Assembly: GCA_036389795.1 (NCBI GenBank)
Contig: DASVWD010000019.1
Location: 1 to 47,365, forward strand
Direction of reading: 5' to 3'
DNA: 47,365 bases
Source of the DNA: Longimicrobium sp.
GTDB lineage: Bacteria; Gemmatimonadota; Gemmatimonadetes; Longimicrobiales; Longimicrobiaceae
Shown: positions 27,109 through 36,003 of the stretch, piece after piece
How the letters are laid out: each line of letters opens with the position of its first letter
How positions within the stretch are numbered: the first letter of the stretch is position 1
Translations under genes and position numbers: made by a program
The notes under the pieces: generated by a model
What the model was told of the DNA's origin: nothing
What the model saw: only the letters and a program-made list of their open reading frames with translations
Database searches by the model: none

Positions 27109-27612
27109 ATGATGACCGAAGAGGCGCAGGACGAGCACTGGATGCGGCTGGCGCTGGAGGAGGCGCGCGCGGCCGAGGCGCTGGGCGAGGTGCCGGTGGG
27201 GGCGGTGATCGTCCGCGGCGGCGAGCTGGTGTCGCGCGGGCACAACCTGACGCACACGCTGCAGGACCCCAGCGCCCACGCCGAGATGGTGGCCATCCGC
27301 CGCGCCGCGCAGGCGATCGGGCACTGGCGGCTGCTGGACTGCGCGCTCTACGTCACGCTGGAGCCGTGCGCCATGTGCTCGGGCGCCATCGTGCTCGCGC
27401 GCGTCCCGCGGCTGGTGTACGCGGCCGCCGACCCCAAGGCGGGGATGTCGGGGTCGCTGGAGAACCTGGTGCAGTACCCGAAGCTCAACCACCGCGTCGA
27501 GCTGACGGCGGGCGTCCTCGCCGAGGAGGCGGGCGAGATGCTGCGCGCCTTCTTCCGCGCCCGCCGCCGCAGCCAGGTCAACCCGCAGGACACGGCCGAC
27601 CCGCCGTCGTAA
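27109..27612 (+). CDS. tadA: tRNA-specific adenosine deaminase
   Basis: A 167-residue deaminase that makes inosine at the wobble position of tRNA-Arg. Zinc ligands and the proton shuttle are clear: H57-A-E59 in S-A-H-A-E-M and C87/C90 in [16 protein letters not shown] and H-W-R-L-L-D are also family residues. The start is one of two adjacent ATG codons (27109 or 27112); the frame is open further up through the repeat element, but those residues are not conserved. The C-terminus (Q-V-N-P-Q-D-T-A-D) is a variable tail. Confidence 0.94.
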   Translation: MMTEEAQDEHWMRLALEEARAAEALGEVPVGAVIVRGGELVSRGHNLTHTLQDPSAHAEMVAIRRAAQAIGHWRLLDCALYVTLEPCAMCSGAIVLARVPRLVYAAADPKAGMSGSLENLVQYPKLNHRVELTAGVLAEEAGEMLRAFFRARRRSQVNPQDTADPPS

Positions 27613-27615
27613 GCC

Positions 27616-27722
27616 GCGCGAAGCGCCGGAAGTCCCTCCCCTGGAGCTCGGGGGGAGGGACAGGCGCGCCAGGCGCCGGGGCGGGGGCCTCGCCGCCGCG
27701 CCGGAGCCGTCGAAGCAGCTCC
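27616..27722 (+). repeat. Dispersed ~105-bp hairpin repeat, copy 3
   Basis: Same order of blocks as copy 1: AAGTCCCTCCCC stem with GGGGAGGGAC, GGCGCGCCAGGCGCC, a G-rich run, and a CCGCCGCGCCGGAGCCG end. The loop differs (TGGAGCTC), but the stem is kept. Located between tadA and the pyr promoter. Confidence 0.85.
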
Positions 27723-27755
27723 GCACTCTCCCCGGCGTGCACCGCGTTCGCTTCG

Positions 27756-27784
27756 TTGACACCCCACCGCCCCCAGGATACCTT
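27756..27784 (+). promoter_or_regulatory. Promoter of the pyr operon
   Basis: TTGACA at 27756-27761, 17 bases, then TACCTT at 27779-27784. The pyrR start is at 27825, leaving a leader of only about 35 bases. That is too short for a classical PyrR attenuator, so control by attenuation upstream of pyrR seems unlikely. Confidence 0.5.
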
Positions 27785-27824
27785 TCCCCAACCCCTTGGG
27801 CATCCGCGCACCCACCCCCCCTAC

Positions 27825-28373
27825 ATGAACGACAACCGCCGCTCCATCATGGACCCGCCCGCGGTGGAGCGGGCGCTCTCGCGCATGGCGGAAGAGATCC
27901 TCCGCCTGGCGGGCGGCACCGAGAGCCTGGTCCTGGTGGGGATCCACCGCCGCGGCGTGGAGCTGGCCGAGCGCATCTCCGACGCGGTCGAGGCGCTGGA
28001 CGGCCGCCCCGTTCCCACCGGCTCGCTCGACATCACCCTCTACCGCGACGACCTGATGGTGGTGGGCCCCCGCCCGGTCATCGGCCCCACGCGGCTCCCC
28101 GGGAGCGGGATCGACGAGCGGGTGGTGGTGATCGTGGACGACGTGCTCTACACGGGGCGCACCGTGCGCGCGGCGCTCGACGAGCTGGCCGACTTCGGCC
28201 GGCCGCGGCGGACGCTGCTGGCCGTCCTGGTCGACCGCGGGGGGCGCGAGCTGCCGATCTGCGCGGACGTGGTGGGCGAGCGGGTGGAGGTGCCGGATGG
28301 AGGGCGGGTGGAGGTGCTGGTGCCGGAGATCGACGGCCGGCTGGGGGTGGAGCTGGTGCACGGGGAGGCGTGA
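27825..28373 (+). CDS. pyrR: PyrR, pyrimidine operon regulator / uracil phosphoribosyltransferase
   Basis: A 182-residue phosphoribosyltransferase. [12 protein letters not shown] (102-113) is the PRPP-binding loop, G-I-H-R-R-G is the N-terminal loop, and [10 protein letters not shown] is a strong PyrR signature. In Firmicutes PyrR binds leader RNA; here the leader is short, so regulation by RNA is unproven and UPRTase activity may be the main role. First gene of the operon; its TGA overlaps the pyrB start (TGATG). The region before the ATG is C-rich and has no clear ribosome site. Confidence 0.94.
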   Translation: MNDNRRSIMDPPAVERALSRMAEEILRLAGGTESLVLVGIHRRGVELAERISDAVEALDGRPVPTGSLDITLYRDDLMVVGPRPVIGPTRLPGSGIDERVVVIVDDVLYTGRTVRAALDELADFGRPRRTLLAVLVDRGGRELPICADVVGERVEVPDGGRVEVLVPEIDGRLGVELVHGEA

Positions 28374-29353
28374 TGGCGCAGGCCGAGGTCGCCGCCCCCT
28401 CCTTCGGCAAGGACCTGGTGGGGCTGGAGGAGCTCACCCGCGAGCAGATCCAGGCCATCCTCGACACCGCCGAGCACTTCAAGGAGATCTCCGTCCGCCC
28501 GGTGCGCAAGGTGCCGGCGCTGCGCGGGCGCACCATCGTCAACGCCTTCTTCGAGAACTCCACCCGCACCCGCGTCTCCTTCGAGTTCGCCGAGAAGCGC
28601 ATGGGGGCCGACACGGTGAGCATCTCCACCACCGGCTCCAGCGTGCAGAAGGGCGAGACGCTGGTGGACACGGCGCGCAACCTGGAGGCGATGGGGATCG
28701 ACATGGTCGTCATCCGCCACTCCTCCTCGGGCTCGGCGCGCTTCCTGGCGGAGCGCATCCCCTCCAGCGTGATCAACGCGGGCGACGGCAAGCACGAGCA
28801 CCCCACGCAGGGCCTGCTGGACCTCCTCACCATCCGCGACCACAGGGGGAAGATCGAGGGCCTCAGGGTCTGCATCTGCGGCGACGTGCTGCACTCGCGG
28901 GTGGCCCGCTCCAACCTGCACGGGCTCAAGCGCCTGGGCGCCGAGGTGGCCGTCTGCGGCCCGCTCACGCTGATGCCGCCCAGCGTGCACGAGCTGGGGG
29001 TGACCGTCTTCCGGCGCATCGAGGAGGCGATCGAGTGGGCGGACGTGCTGAACGTCCTGCGCCTGCAGCTGGAGCGGATGAAGGCGGGCTTCGTCCCCTC
29101 CCTGCGCGAGTACAACCGCGTCTTCGGGGTGAGCCGCGAGCGGATCGAGCGGGCGCCGCGCGAGCTGCTGGTGCTGCACCCGGGGCCGATGAACCGCGGG
29201 GTGGAGATCGACAGCGACGTGGCCGACGGGCCGCACTCGGTGATCCTGCAGCAGGTGACCAACGGCGTGGCGGTGCGCATGGCCGTGCTCTACCTCCTCT
29301 CCGGCGGCCAGCCCGAGCAGGCCGCGGACGTCAAGCGGGGAGGCGAGGCGTGA
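28373..29353 (+). CDS. pyrB: Aspartate carbamoyltransferase catalytic subunit
   Basis: A 326-residue enzyme that makes N-carbamoyl-aspartate, step two of pyrimidine synthesis. The carbamoyl phosphate site is S-T-R-T-R (63-67); Q-K-G-E near 92-95, H-P-T-Q at 143-146 and the late H-P-G-P-M-N-R block are all present. It overlaps pyrR by one base and pyrC by four (GTGA), so the three are coupled. No pyrI regulatory chain follows, as in the class found with pyrR-pyrC in many bacteria, where PyrB and PyrC can form one complex. Confidence 0.96.
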   Translation: MAQAEVAAPSFGKDLVGLEELTREQIQAILDTAEHFKEISVRPVRKVPALRGRTIVNAFFENSTRTRVSFEFAEKRMGADTVSISTTGSSVQKGETLVDTARNLEAMGIDMVVIRHSSSGSARFLAERIPSSVINAGDGKHEHPTQGLLDLLTIRDHRGKIEGLRVCICGDVLHSRVARSNLHGLKRLGAEVAVCGPLTLMPPSVHELGVTVFRRIEEAIEWADVLNVLRLQLERMKAGFVPSLREYNRVFGVSRERIERAPRELLVLHPGPMNRGVEIDSDVADGPHSVILQQVTNGVAVRMAVLYLLSGGQPEQAADVKRGGEA

Positions 29354-30663
29354 GGCCGGTGCTGGTGCGCGGCGGCCGGGTGGTGGACCCGTCGCAGGGG
29401 CTGGACGCGGTGCTCGACCTGGCCCTCGTCGACGGCAGGGTGGCCGAGCTGGGCGAGTCGCTCGCGGCGCCGGACGGCGCGGAGGTGATCGACGCGTCCG
29501 GGATCGTGGTCGCCCCGGGGCTGATCGACGTGCACGTGCATCTCCGCGAGCCGGGGCAGGAGCACAAGGAGACGATCGCCAGCGGGGCGCTGGCCGCGGC
29601 GGCCGGGGGCTTCGCCGCGGTGGTGGCGATGCCGAACACCGACCCCGTGATCGACTCGCCCGCCGCCGTGGGCTTCGTCCGCGCGCAGGGCGAGCTGGTG
29701 CGCGAGAAGGCGCGCGGGGCGCGGGTCTACCCCAGCGGGTGCATCACCCTGGGCCAGCGGGGCGAGCAGCTCACCGAGTTCGGCGAGCTGGTGGAGGCGG
29801 GGGCCGTCTGCGTGACCGACGACGGGAAGCCGGTCACCCACGCCGGCATCATGCGCATGGCGCTGGAGTACGCGCAGAGCTTCGACCTCCCCGTGGCCGT
29901 GCACGCGGAGGAGCCGACGCTCTCGCGCGGGGGGTCGATGAACGAGGGGATCATCGCCAGCCGCCTGGGGCTCACCGGGATCCCCAACGCGAGCGAGGAC
30001 GTGATGATCGCCCGCGACCTGCTGCTGGCGGAGCTGACCGGCGGGCGGCTGCACGTGCAGCACGTGGCCACGCGGGGCGGCGTGGAGCTGATCCGCGCGG
30101 CGAAGGCGAAGGGGGTGCGCGTCAGCGCCGAGGCCACGCCGCACCACTTCACGCTCACCGACGCCGCGGTCGGCTGGTACGACACCAGCGCCAAGATGAA
30201 CCCGCCGCTGCGCTCGGAGGCCGACCGCGACGCGGTGCGCCAGGGGGTGGCCGACGGCACGCTGGACGTGATCGCCACCGACCACGCGCCGCACCACTAC
30301 GACGAGAAGGAGCAGGCGTTCGAGGACGCGCCCTTCGGCATCGTGGGGCTGGAGACGGCGCTGGGGCTGGCCTTCACCGAGCTGGTGGCGACGGGGCTCC
30401 TGGACCTCTCCGCCCTGGTCGACCGGATGAGCTGCGCCCCCGCGCGGGCGCTCCGGCTCGACCGCTTCGGGCTGGGCACGCTCCGCGTGGGCGCCAAGGC
30501 CGACGTGACCCTGATGGACCCCCTCTCCGAGTGGACCGTGGACGTGAAGAAGTTCCTCTCCAGGAGCCGCAACACCCCCTTCGACGGGCGCAGGCTGCGC
30601 TGCCGCGCCGTGCGGACGATCGTCGCCGGGCGCACCGTGTGGTCGGCGGAGGCGGGCCGGTGA
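29350..30663 (+). CDS. pyrC: Dihydroorotase, class I
   Basis: A 437-residue amidohydrolase closing the ring to dihydroorotate. Metal ligands: [10 protein letters not shown] (60-69), later [10 protein letters not shown] and A-T-D-H-A-P-H-H. The carboxylated lysine expected in some class I enzymes is not obvious; the T-D-D-G-K-P-V region fits the aspartate-using Aquifex-type class. Start is GTG at 29350, overlapping the pyrB stop. Its own stop overlaps the next GTG (30660). Confidence 0.95.
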   Translation: MRPVLVRGGRVVDPSQGLDAVLDLALVDGRVAELGESLAAPDGAEVIDASGIVVAPGLIDVHVHLREPGQEHKETIASGALAAAAGGFAAVVAMPNTDPVIDSPAAVGFVRAQGELVREKARGARVYPSGCITLGQRGEQLTEFGELVEAGAVCVTDDGKPVTHAGIMRMALEYAQSFDLPVAVHAEEPTLSRGGSMNEGIIASRLGLTGIPNASEDVMIARDLLLAELTGGRLHVQHVATRGGVELIRAAKAKGVRVSAEATPHHFTLTDAAVGWYDTSAKMNPPLRSEADRDAVRQGVADGTLDVIATDHAPHHYDEKEQAFEDAPFGIVGLETALGLAFTELVATGLLDLSALVDRMSCAPARALRLDRFGLGTLRVGAKADVTLMDPLSEWTVDVKKFLSRSRNTPFDGRRLRCRAVRTIVAGRTVWSAEAGR

Positions 30664-31760
30664 GCGGGCTCGCGCTCTCCCGTCCTCCCGCGCCGATGCG
30701 GGACCCGCGCTCGTTCTGCGGCGCGCCGGGCTGGCCCCTGGTGCGCGACCTGGCCGACGGGCGCGACGTGGTGGCCTGCTACCTGGTGCACGAGAAGCAC
30801 CGCAAGGAGACCAAGGCCGCCAAGCCCTACCTGCACCTGGTCCTCGGCGACCGCACGGGGACGGTGGAGGCCAAGGTGTGGGACTTCGCCGAGCGCTACG
30901 ACGCCCTCTTCGGCGCCGAGGACGTGGTGGGCGTCCGCGGGCGGACGAGCCTGTACAACGGCAGGGTGGAGATCAGCGTCACCGCGCTCGAGCCGCTCGA
31001 GATCGGCGACGACGACCTGGAGCTCTTCCTCCCCGCCAGTCCGCGCGACCGGGGGGTGATGGGGAAGGAGCTGGACCTGCTGGTGGACACCGTGGCCGAT
31101 CCCGCGCTCCGGACGCTGCTCCTGCGCTGCGTGGGGCGCAAGAGCACGCTGGGGCGGCAGTTCCGGCTGCACCCGGCGGCCAAGCGCAACCACCACGCGT
31201 ACCTGGGCGGGCTGCTGGAGCACTCGCTCTCCGTCGCCAAGGCGGCCGACCGGCTGTGCGCGCACTACCAGGCGCAGGGGGCGCGGCTCGACCGCGACCT
31301 GCTGCTCGCCGGCGCGCTCCTGCACGACATCGGCAAGGTGCGCGAGCTCTCCGCGCGGCGCACCTTCGGCTACACCGACGAGGGGCACCTGCTGGGGCAC
31401 ATCGTGCTGGGGATCCAGGTCGTGGCGCGCGAGGCCGAGGGGGTCCCCGGGCTCGCCCCCGAGCGGCTGCTGCACCTGCAGCACCTGGTCGCCAGCCACC
31501 AGGGGCGCCACGAGTGGGCGAGCCCCAAGGTGCCGCAGACGCTGGAGGCGCTCATCCTCCACTACGCCGACGACTTGGACAGCAAGCTGAACCCGGCCAT
31601 CGCCCTCCTGTCCGGCGTGGAGGAGGGCGGGTGGAGCGGGTACGACCGCCACCTGGACCGCGCGCTCTTCCAGCCGCCCGCCTTCCCCAAGAACGCGGCG
31701 GTGGAGCCCGTCCCCGCGGCGGAGGTGGTGGAGGTGGTGCTCGACATGTTCCGCGGCTGA
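30660..31760 (+). CDS. YhaM-like 3'-5' exoribonuclease (OB fold plus HD domain)
   Basis: A 366-residue protein. Residues about 25-115 form an OB fold (V-A-C-Y-L-V-H-E-K, K-P-Y-L-H-L-V-L-G-D-R-T-G-T-V-E-A-K-V-W). The HD domain has N-H-H-A-Y-L-G-G-L-L-E-H (177-188), L-L-H-D-I-G-K (221-227), and a late H-Y-A-D-D-L-D-S-K. This order is that of Bacillus YhaM, an RNA or DNA exonuclease. GTG at 30660 overlaps the pyrC stop, so it is the fourth gene of the pyr operon. An ATG 36 bases downstream is an alternative start. Its tie to pyrimidine supply may be nucleotide salvage. Confidence 0.85.
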   Translation: MSGLALSRPPAPMRDPRSFCGAPGWPLVRDLADGRDVVACYLVHEKHRKETKAAKPYLHLVLGDRTGTVEAKVWDFAERYDALFGAEDVVGVRGRTSLYNGRVEISVTALEPLEIGDDDLELFLPASPRDRGVMGKELDLLVDTVADPALRTLLLRCVGRKSTLGRQFRLHPAAKRNHHAYLGGLLEHSLSVAKAADRLCAHYQAQGARLDRDLLLAGALLHDIGKVRELSARRTFGYTDEGHLLGHIVLGIQVVAREAEGVPGLAPERLLHLQHLVASHQGRHEWASPKVPQTLEALILHYADDLDSKLNPAIALLSGVEEGGWSGYDRHLDRALFQPPAFPKNAAVEPVPAAEVVEVVLDMFRG

Positions 31761-31794
31761 GCCAGGCCGCTCCTCAACCCGAAGGACGCCAGGA

Positions 31795-33054
31795 ATGACT
31801 CCCAGGAACGACGCCGGCCCGCAGGCCGGCTCCGACGTCGAAGAGCTGATCCGCCAGCGCGAGCAGCTGCGCACCTGGATCGCCAAGCTGGACGAGGTGG
31901 GCACCGGCGCCCCCAGCCGCGTGGCCGAGCGCGTCCGCGCCGACTACCAGGAGCGCCTGACGCGGGTGACCGGGGAGCTGGGCGCGCACCGCGAGGAGAT
32001 CGAGCGCGACCTGGAAGCCGTGCGCGGCGCGCTCTCCGCGGCCGAGGAGCGCCGCGCGCAGGCCGCCGAGGCGCTGGAGGAACAGCGGCTCCGCCACCTG
32101 ATCGGCGAGCTGGACGAGGCCGCCTGGGAGCAGGCGCGCCCCCGGCTGGAGTCCGACGTCGGCGCCGCCGACGACGAGCTGGCCCGCGCGCGCGGCGAGG
32201 TGGAGCGCCTCTCCGGCCTGGCCGCCGAGATCGCCGGCCCCGAGCCCGCGGCGGCGGAGCTCGAGGCCGAGCCGGAGATCGGGGACGGGTACGGGGCCGC
32301 GGCCGCGGTGGAGCCGGGGCTCGTGGGCGGCTTCGCTCCCGAGCCGGAGGCCGGGTTCGGGGGCGCCGCCGAGGACGAGTACGAGCCGGTGATCGAGTTC
32401 GCGGGCGACGTGGAGGGCGGGGTGGGGGAGACCGCCAGGGCCGAGGGTGGAGCGCCCGCGGCGGAAGCGGGGACGGGGGCGGAGGTCCCGTCGGGCGAGG
32501 ACCTGGCGGCGTGGATCAGCGAGGTGGAGGCCGAGGTCGGCTTCGTGGAGACGGGCCCCGCGCCCGCGGCGGGCGCGCCGGCCGAGGACGGGTGGGACCC
32601 GCTGGCCAACGAGTTCGGCGGCGCGCCGGCCTCGCCGCAGACGCAGCCGGGCGACGCGGCCGACGAGCTGCCGTGGCTGGACGCCGCCGGGAGCGGGGGC
32701 GGGGCGGGGTGGGCTGCGGCCCCCGCGGAGGGCGGCGACGAGCTGGCGTTCCTGAAGGACCTGGAGGAGGACGTCGCCCCCGCCGACGCGGCCGCCGGCG
32801 GCGAGCTGGAGGCCGACGATCTGGCGTTCCTGGAGGAGCTGGACCGCGCCATCTCCGGCGGCGCCCAGCGGCCGGCCGCCCCTGCGCCCGCCGAGCCCGC
32901 CGCCGAGTTCACCGGCGGCTCGGGCGACGGCTTCAGCCCCGCGGGCGCCGCGCCCACGAAGGGCAAGAGCGGCGAGGCGCTGCTCTGCAAGGAGTGCGGC
33001 GCCATCAACGAGCCCCAGGCCTGGTACTGCGAGATCTGCGGGAGCGAGCTGTAG
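31795..33054 (+). CDS. Coiled-coil, acidic low-complexity protein with C-terminal zinc ribbon
   Basis: A 419-residue protein that I cannot assign to a named family. Residues about 13-150 are a long heptad-type coiled coil rich in Glu, Arg and Leu. The middle (about 150-385) is an acidic Ala/Gly/Glu/Pro-rich stretch with repeated short motifs such as E-L-x-W-L-D, E-L-A-F-L-K-D-L-E-E-D and D-L-A-F-L-E-E-L-D. The last 25 residues are a zinc ribbon, C-K-E-C-G-x-x-N-x-x-x-x-x-x-Y-C-E-I-C-G. It follows the nuclease gene after 34 bases and is likely cotranscribed. It could be an adaptor joining proteins through the short acidic motifs. Confidence 0.7.
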   Translation: MTPRNDAGPQAGSDVEELIRQREQLRTWIAKLDEVGTGAPSRVAERVRADYQERLTRVTGELGAHREEIERDLEAVRGALSAAEERRAQAAEALEEQRLRHLIGELDEAAWEQARPRLESDVGAADDELARARGEVERLSGLAAEIAGPEPAAAELEAEPEIGDGYGAAAAVEPGLVGGFAPEPEAGFGGAAEDEYEPVIEFAGDVEGGVGETARAEGGAPAAEAGTGAEVPSGEDLAAWISEVEAEVGFVETGPAPAAGAPAEDGWDPLANEFGGAPASPQTQPGDAADELPWLDAAGSGGGAGWAAAPAEGGDELAFLKDLEEDVAPADAAAGGELEADDLAFLEELDRAISGGAQRPAAPAPAEPAAEFTGGSGDGFSPAGAAPTKGKSGEALLCKECGAINEPQAWYCEICGSEL

Positions 33055-33444
33055 AGAGCCGCGGGGGACGGAGTACAGGGGACAGCCGGCCCCTCTTCCG
33101 CGGACGCGGGGGAGGGGCCGGCTCGTCGTTCCCCAGGTACTCCGATGCGGAACGCTCCGCCGCGGCCCGCGCGCCGCATCTCCCGGCGCGCGAAGGCCGC
33201 TGCATCCTCCCCGGGCCGCTCCTCCGCGACGCGAAGCTTGCCGTGCGGCGGTCGTGGGGCCAACGTGTGCAGGCTCGCCGAAGACGGCCGCCGGGGACCT
33301 TTCCGGCGGCCGGCCCGCTTCGGGGTGCACGGGCCGTCTCCGCGCGCCTTCCGGCCCACCCCACCCGGCCTCCTGCGCGCCGCCCCTCGTCCGGGGACCA
33401 TCCCGCTCCCCGAATGATCCCTTTCACCCGAAGGAGGATCGCCC
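33055..33444. other. 390-bp gap after the pyr operon
   Basis: Contains a long terminator hairpin (33084-33123) and then GC-rich DNA without a recognisable gene. The last 30 bases hold AAGGAGG, the ribosome site of the next gene. Confidence 0.55.
33084..33123 (+). terminator. Terminator of the pyr operon
   Basis: AGCCGGCCCCTC pairs with GAGGGGCCGGCT around a 16-base loop, followed by CGTCGTT. Confidence 0.7.
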
Positions 33445-33942
33445 ATGAAAGCCCTGGTCTTCACCGCCGCCCTCGTGCTCGCCGCCGGAACCGCCGCGGC
33501 GCAGGTCGCCCCCGCCGCCAACACCGGCGCGCCCGAGGCGCACGCGATCGTGGCCACTCCGGCGAGCATCCAGTGGGCCCCCGCGCCGCCGAGCCTCCCG
33601 CCCGGGGCCAGGATGGCGCTGCTGGAGGGCGATCCCTCGCAGCCGGGGCCGTTCACCCTCCGCATCTGGCTCCCCGACGGCTACCGCATCGCGCCGCACG
33701 TGCACCCCGGGAACGAGCGCGTCACCGTCATCTCCGGCACCTTCCAGGTGGGGATGGGCACCACGTTCGACGAGTCGAAGCTGGCCGACCTCCCGGCGGG
33801 CACCTACGCGTCGATGGCGCCGGGCACTGCGCACTTCGCCCGCGCCAGGGGCGAGACTGTGGTGCAGCTCAACAACGTCGGCCCCTGGGCGCTCACCTAC
33901 GTGAACCCGGCCGACGATCCGCGGAACGCGCCACGCAACTGA
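33445..33942 (+). CDS. Secreted cupin protein
   Basis: A 165-residue exported protein. The signal peptide ends A-A-A-Q at about residue 20. The rest is one cupin: R-I-A-P-H-V-H-P-G-N-E-R-V-T-V-I-S-G-T holds two histidines and the glutamate of motif 1, and M-A-P-G-T-A-H-F-A the histidine of motif 2, so a metal site is expected. AAGGAGG stands eight bases before the ATG. A hairpin follows at 33971. Periplasmic location; substrate unknown. Confidence 0.82.
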   Translation: MKALVFTAALVLAAGTAAAQVAPAANTGAPEAHAIVATPASIQWAPAPPSLPPGARMALLEGDPSQPGPFTLRIWLPDGYRIAPHVHPGNERVTVISGTFQVGMGTTFDESKLADLPAGTYASMAPGTAHFARARGETVVQLNNVGPWALTYVNPADDPRNAPRN

Positions 33943-33970
33943 GTCCGTCGGCCGAGCGGACGCGGCAAGA

Positions 33971-33997
33971 AGGGCCGGGCGAAGCGCGCCCGGCCCT
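33971..33997 (+). terminator. Hairpin terminator
   Basis: AGGGCCGGGC and GCCCGGCCCT pair over a 7-base loop, 28 bases past the cupin stop, with TTTC at its end. Confidence 0.75.
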
Positions 33998-34105
33998 TTC
34001 GCACGCTCGGAAATCTCGCCTCCCCGCTGGCCGGGAGGCGGGCCGCCGCCGTAGGTTGGGCGCGACTCCCGCGTTCCCGCGTTCCGCCTCCGGCCCACGC
34101 GCAGG

Positions 34106-35785
34106 ATGGTGACGGCGCAACCCTCTGGTTCCAGCTCCGGGCGCGGTCCCGGCCTCGACGTGCTGGTCGTCGGCGCGGGGCCGACGGGGCTGGCGCTCGC
34201 GGCCCAGCTCCGGCGGTTCGGCGCGCGCTTCCGCATCGTCGACCGCGTGACCGACCGCACGAACGAGTCGCGCGCGCTCGCGGTGCAGGCGCGCACGCTG
34301 GAACTGCTGCAGAGCCTCGGCCTGGGCGACACGCTCGCCGCGCGCGGGACGCCGGGGTCGCGCGCCCGCATCCACTTCGACGGGCGCTTGGCGGCGGAGA
34401 TCCGGCTGGGCGGCTTCGCGGCGAAGAACACGCGCTACCCCTTCGTCCTCTTCATCTCCCAGGCCGAGACGGAGGCCGTGCTCATCGACCACCTCACGGC
34501 GGAAGGGATCGTCATCGAGCGCGGCGTGGAGCTGGTCGAGCTCGAGGACGGGGGAGACGAGGTGCGCTGCGTGCTGCGCCACGGCGACGGGCGCGAGGAG
34601 CGGATCGCGGCGGCGTACCTGGCCGGCTGCGATGGCGCGCACAGCACGGTGCGCAAGAAGACGGGCATTCCGTACGAGGGCGACCGCTATCCGCAGGAGT
34701 TCGCGCTCGGCGACGTGGAGGCGGACGGGCCGCTCGAGCCGGGGGTAATCCACGCCTTCTCGCGCGACGGGGGGATCGCGATGCTCTTCCCGCTCGGCCA
34801 TCCGCGCGGCTGGCGGGTGATCGGGATGCGGCCGCCGGGCGCCGCCGCGGACGCGGACGCGCCGGATCCCCCCGACCTCACGCTCGACGAGCTGCAGGCG
34901 ATCGTCGACCGGGCGACCGGGGGCGGGGTGCGGCTGCGCGACCCGGCGTGGATGACGGAGTTCCGGCTCCACCACCGGCAGGCGGCGCGCTACCGGGCGG
35001 GGCGCGTCTTCCTGGCCGGCGACGCGGCGCACATCCACAGCCCGGTCGGCGGGCAGGGGATGAACACCGGCGTGCAGGACGCGTGGAACCTGGGGTGGAA
35101 GCTGGCGCTGGTGGCGCGCGGCGCGGCGGACGCGCGCCTGGTCGACTCGTACCAGGCGGAGCGCTGGCCGGTGGGGCGCTTCCTCCTGCGCAACACCGAC
35201 CGGGCCTTCGGCTTCGTGGCGCGGTTAAACACGTCGGGGGGACTCGCCGCCTGGTTCCGGCGGACGGTGGTGGCGCGGGTGATCCGGTGGGCTGGGTCGT
35301 CGGCGCGGCTGCGGGCGTACGCCTTCCGCTTCGTGTCGCAGCTCGCGATTCGCTACCGGCGCAGCCCCGCCGTCGCCGAGGGGGGGCCTCGCCTGCGCGC
35401 CGGCCCGCGCGCCGGCGACCGGCTCCCCGACGCTCCCGTGACGCGTGACGGCCGCGCCACCTTCCTCCAGGCGGAGCTCGCCGGCCCGCGGCTCCACCTC
35501 CTCCTCTGCGGCCCCGTCGCTGCCTGGGATTCGCAGCGCTTGGCCGACCTCACCGCGCGCCACGGTAACCTGCTGGCCGTGCGACATCTGACGAGGAGTC
35601 CCACGGCAGGCGCGCTGGTGGACGCCGGCGGCGATGTGCTCGCGATGCTCGGGGTGAAGGACACCGCGCAGTACCTCGTCCGCCCCGACGGCTACATCGC
35701 CTATCGCTGCGCGGGGACCGATTTCACGGGCGTGGTGGAATACCTGGCGGAGTGGTTCCCGCCCGCGTCGGACAGAAGTGCTTAG
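34106..35785 (+). CDS. FAD-dependent aromatic-type monooxygenase
   Basis: A 559-residue flavoprotein of the PheA/TfdB (PHBH) class. FAD site: V-V-G-A-G-P-T-G at 21-28; the second nucleotide motif is G-C-D-G-A-H-S-T-V-R near 172; the third is L-A-G-D-A-A-H-I-H-S-P-V-G-G-Q-G-M-N near 305. The C-terminal part (about 430-559) is the thioredoxin-like domain of this class. Such enzymes hydroxylate phenols or polyketides with NADPH and oxygen. Neighbours offer no pathway. A truncated antitoxin gene lies just beyond the stop on the other strand. Confidence 0.9.
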   Translation: MVTAQPSGSSSGRGPGLDVLVVGAGPTGLALAAQLRRFGARFRIVDRVTDRTNESRALAVQARTLELLQSLGLGDTLAARGTPGSRARIHFDGRLAAEIRLGGFAAKNTRYPFVLFISQAETEAVLIDHLTAEGIVIERGVELVELEDGGDEVRCVLRHGDGREERIAAAYLAGCDGAHSTVRKKTGIPYEGDRYPQEFALGDVEADGPLEPGVIHAFSRDGGIAMLFPLGHPRGWRVIGMRPPGAAADADAPDPPDLTLDELQAIVDRATGGGVRLRDPAWMTEFRLHHRQAARYRAGRVFLAGDAAHIHSPVGGQGMNTGVQDAWNLGWKLALVARGAADARLVDSYQAERWPVGRFLLRNTDRAFGFVARLNTSGGLAAWFRRTVVARVIRWAGSSARLRAYAFRFVSQLAIRYRRSPAVAEGGPRLRAGPRAGDRLPDAPVTRDGRATFLQAELAGPRLHLLLCGPVAAWDSQRLADLTARHGNLLAVRHLTRSPTAGALVDAGGDVLAMLGVKDTAQYLVRPDGYIAYRCAGTDFTGVVEYLAEWFPPASDRSA

Positions 35786-35797
35786 GTGCGGCGCGCT

Positions 35798-35956
35798 TTA
35801 GACGGGCGGCTTGGGCCGGCATGGGCCTGCATCCTCGCGAGGAGGGGCCAGTGGGGAAGGGAGGATGGTGATGCGCGCCGGTACTTGTTCGCCGCGCAGG
35901 TAAGCACCTGCTTCCTTGATGCTTTCGACAAGCTCTTCGAACAGGTCTTCCTTCAT
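35798..35956 (-). pseudogene. Truncated NadS/HigA-type antitoxin
   Basis: A 52-residue frame starting M-K-E-D-L-F-E-E-L-V-E-S-I-K-E-A-G-A-Y-L and R-G-E-Q-V-P-A-R, the typical N-terminus of NadS-like XRE antitoxins. The helix-turn-helix that should follow is missing; instead there is a Pro/Arg-rich tail and a stop. The RelE-type toxin expected upstream is absent; an SDR gene ends 48 bases before the start. Base composition is less GC-rich than around. Likely a leftover of a toxin-antitoxin pair. Confidence 0.6.
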
Positions 35957-36003
35957 GGTTCTCTTGACCGAGGTGGTCCACAAGGACGCCAGTTGAGATA
36001 AAA

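Noticed and set aside
35786-36001. A 71-codon plus-strand frame
   Set aside because: It is antisense to the antitoxin remnant, which has a clear family N-terminus, and itself matches nothing.
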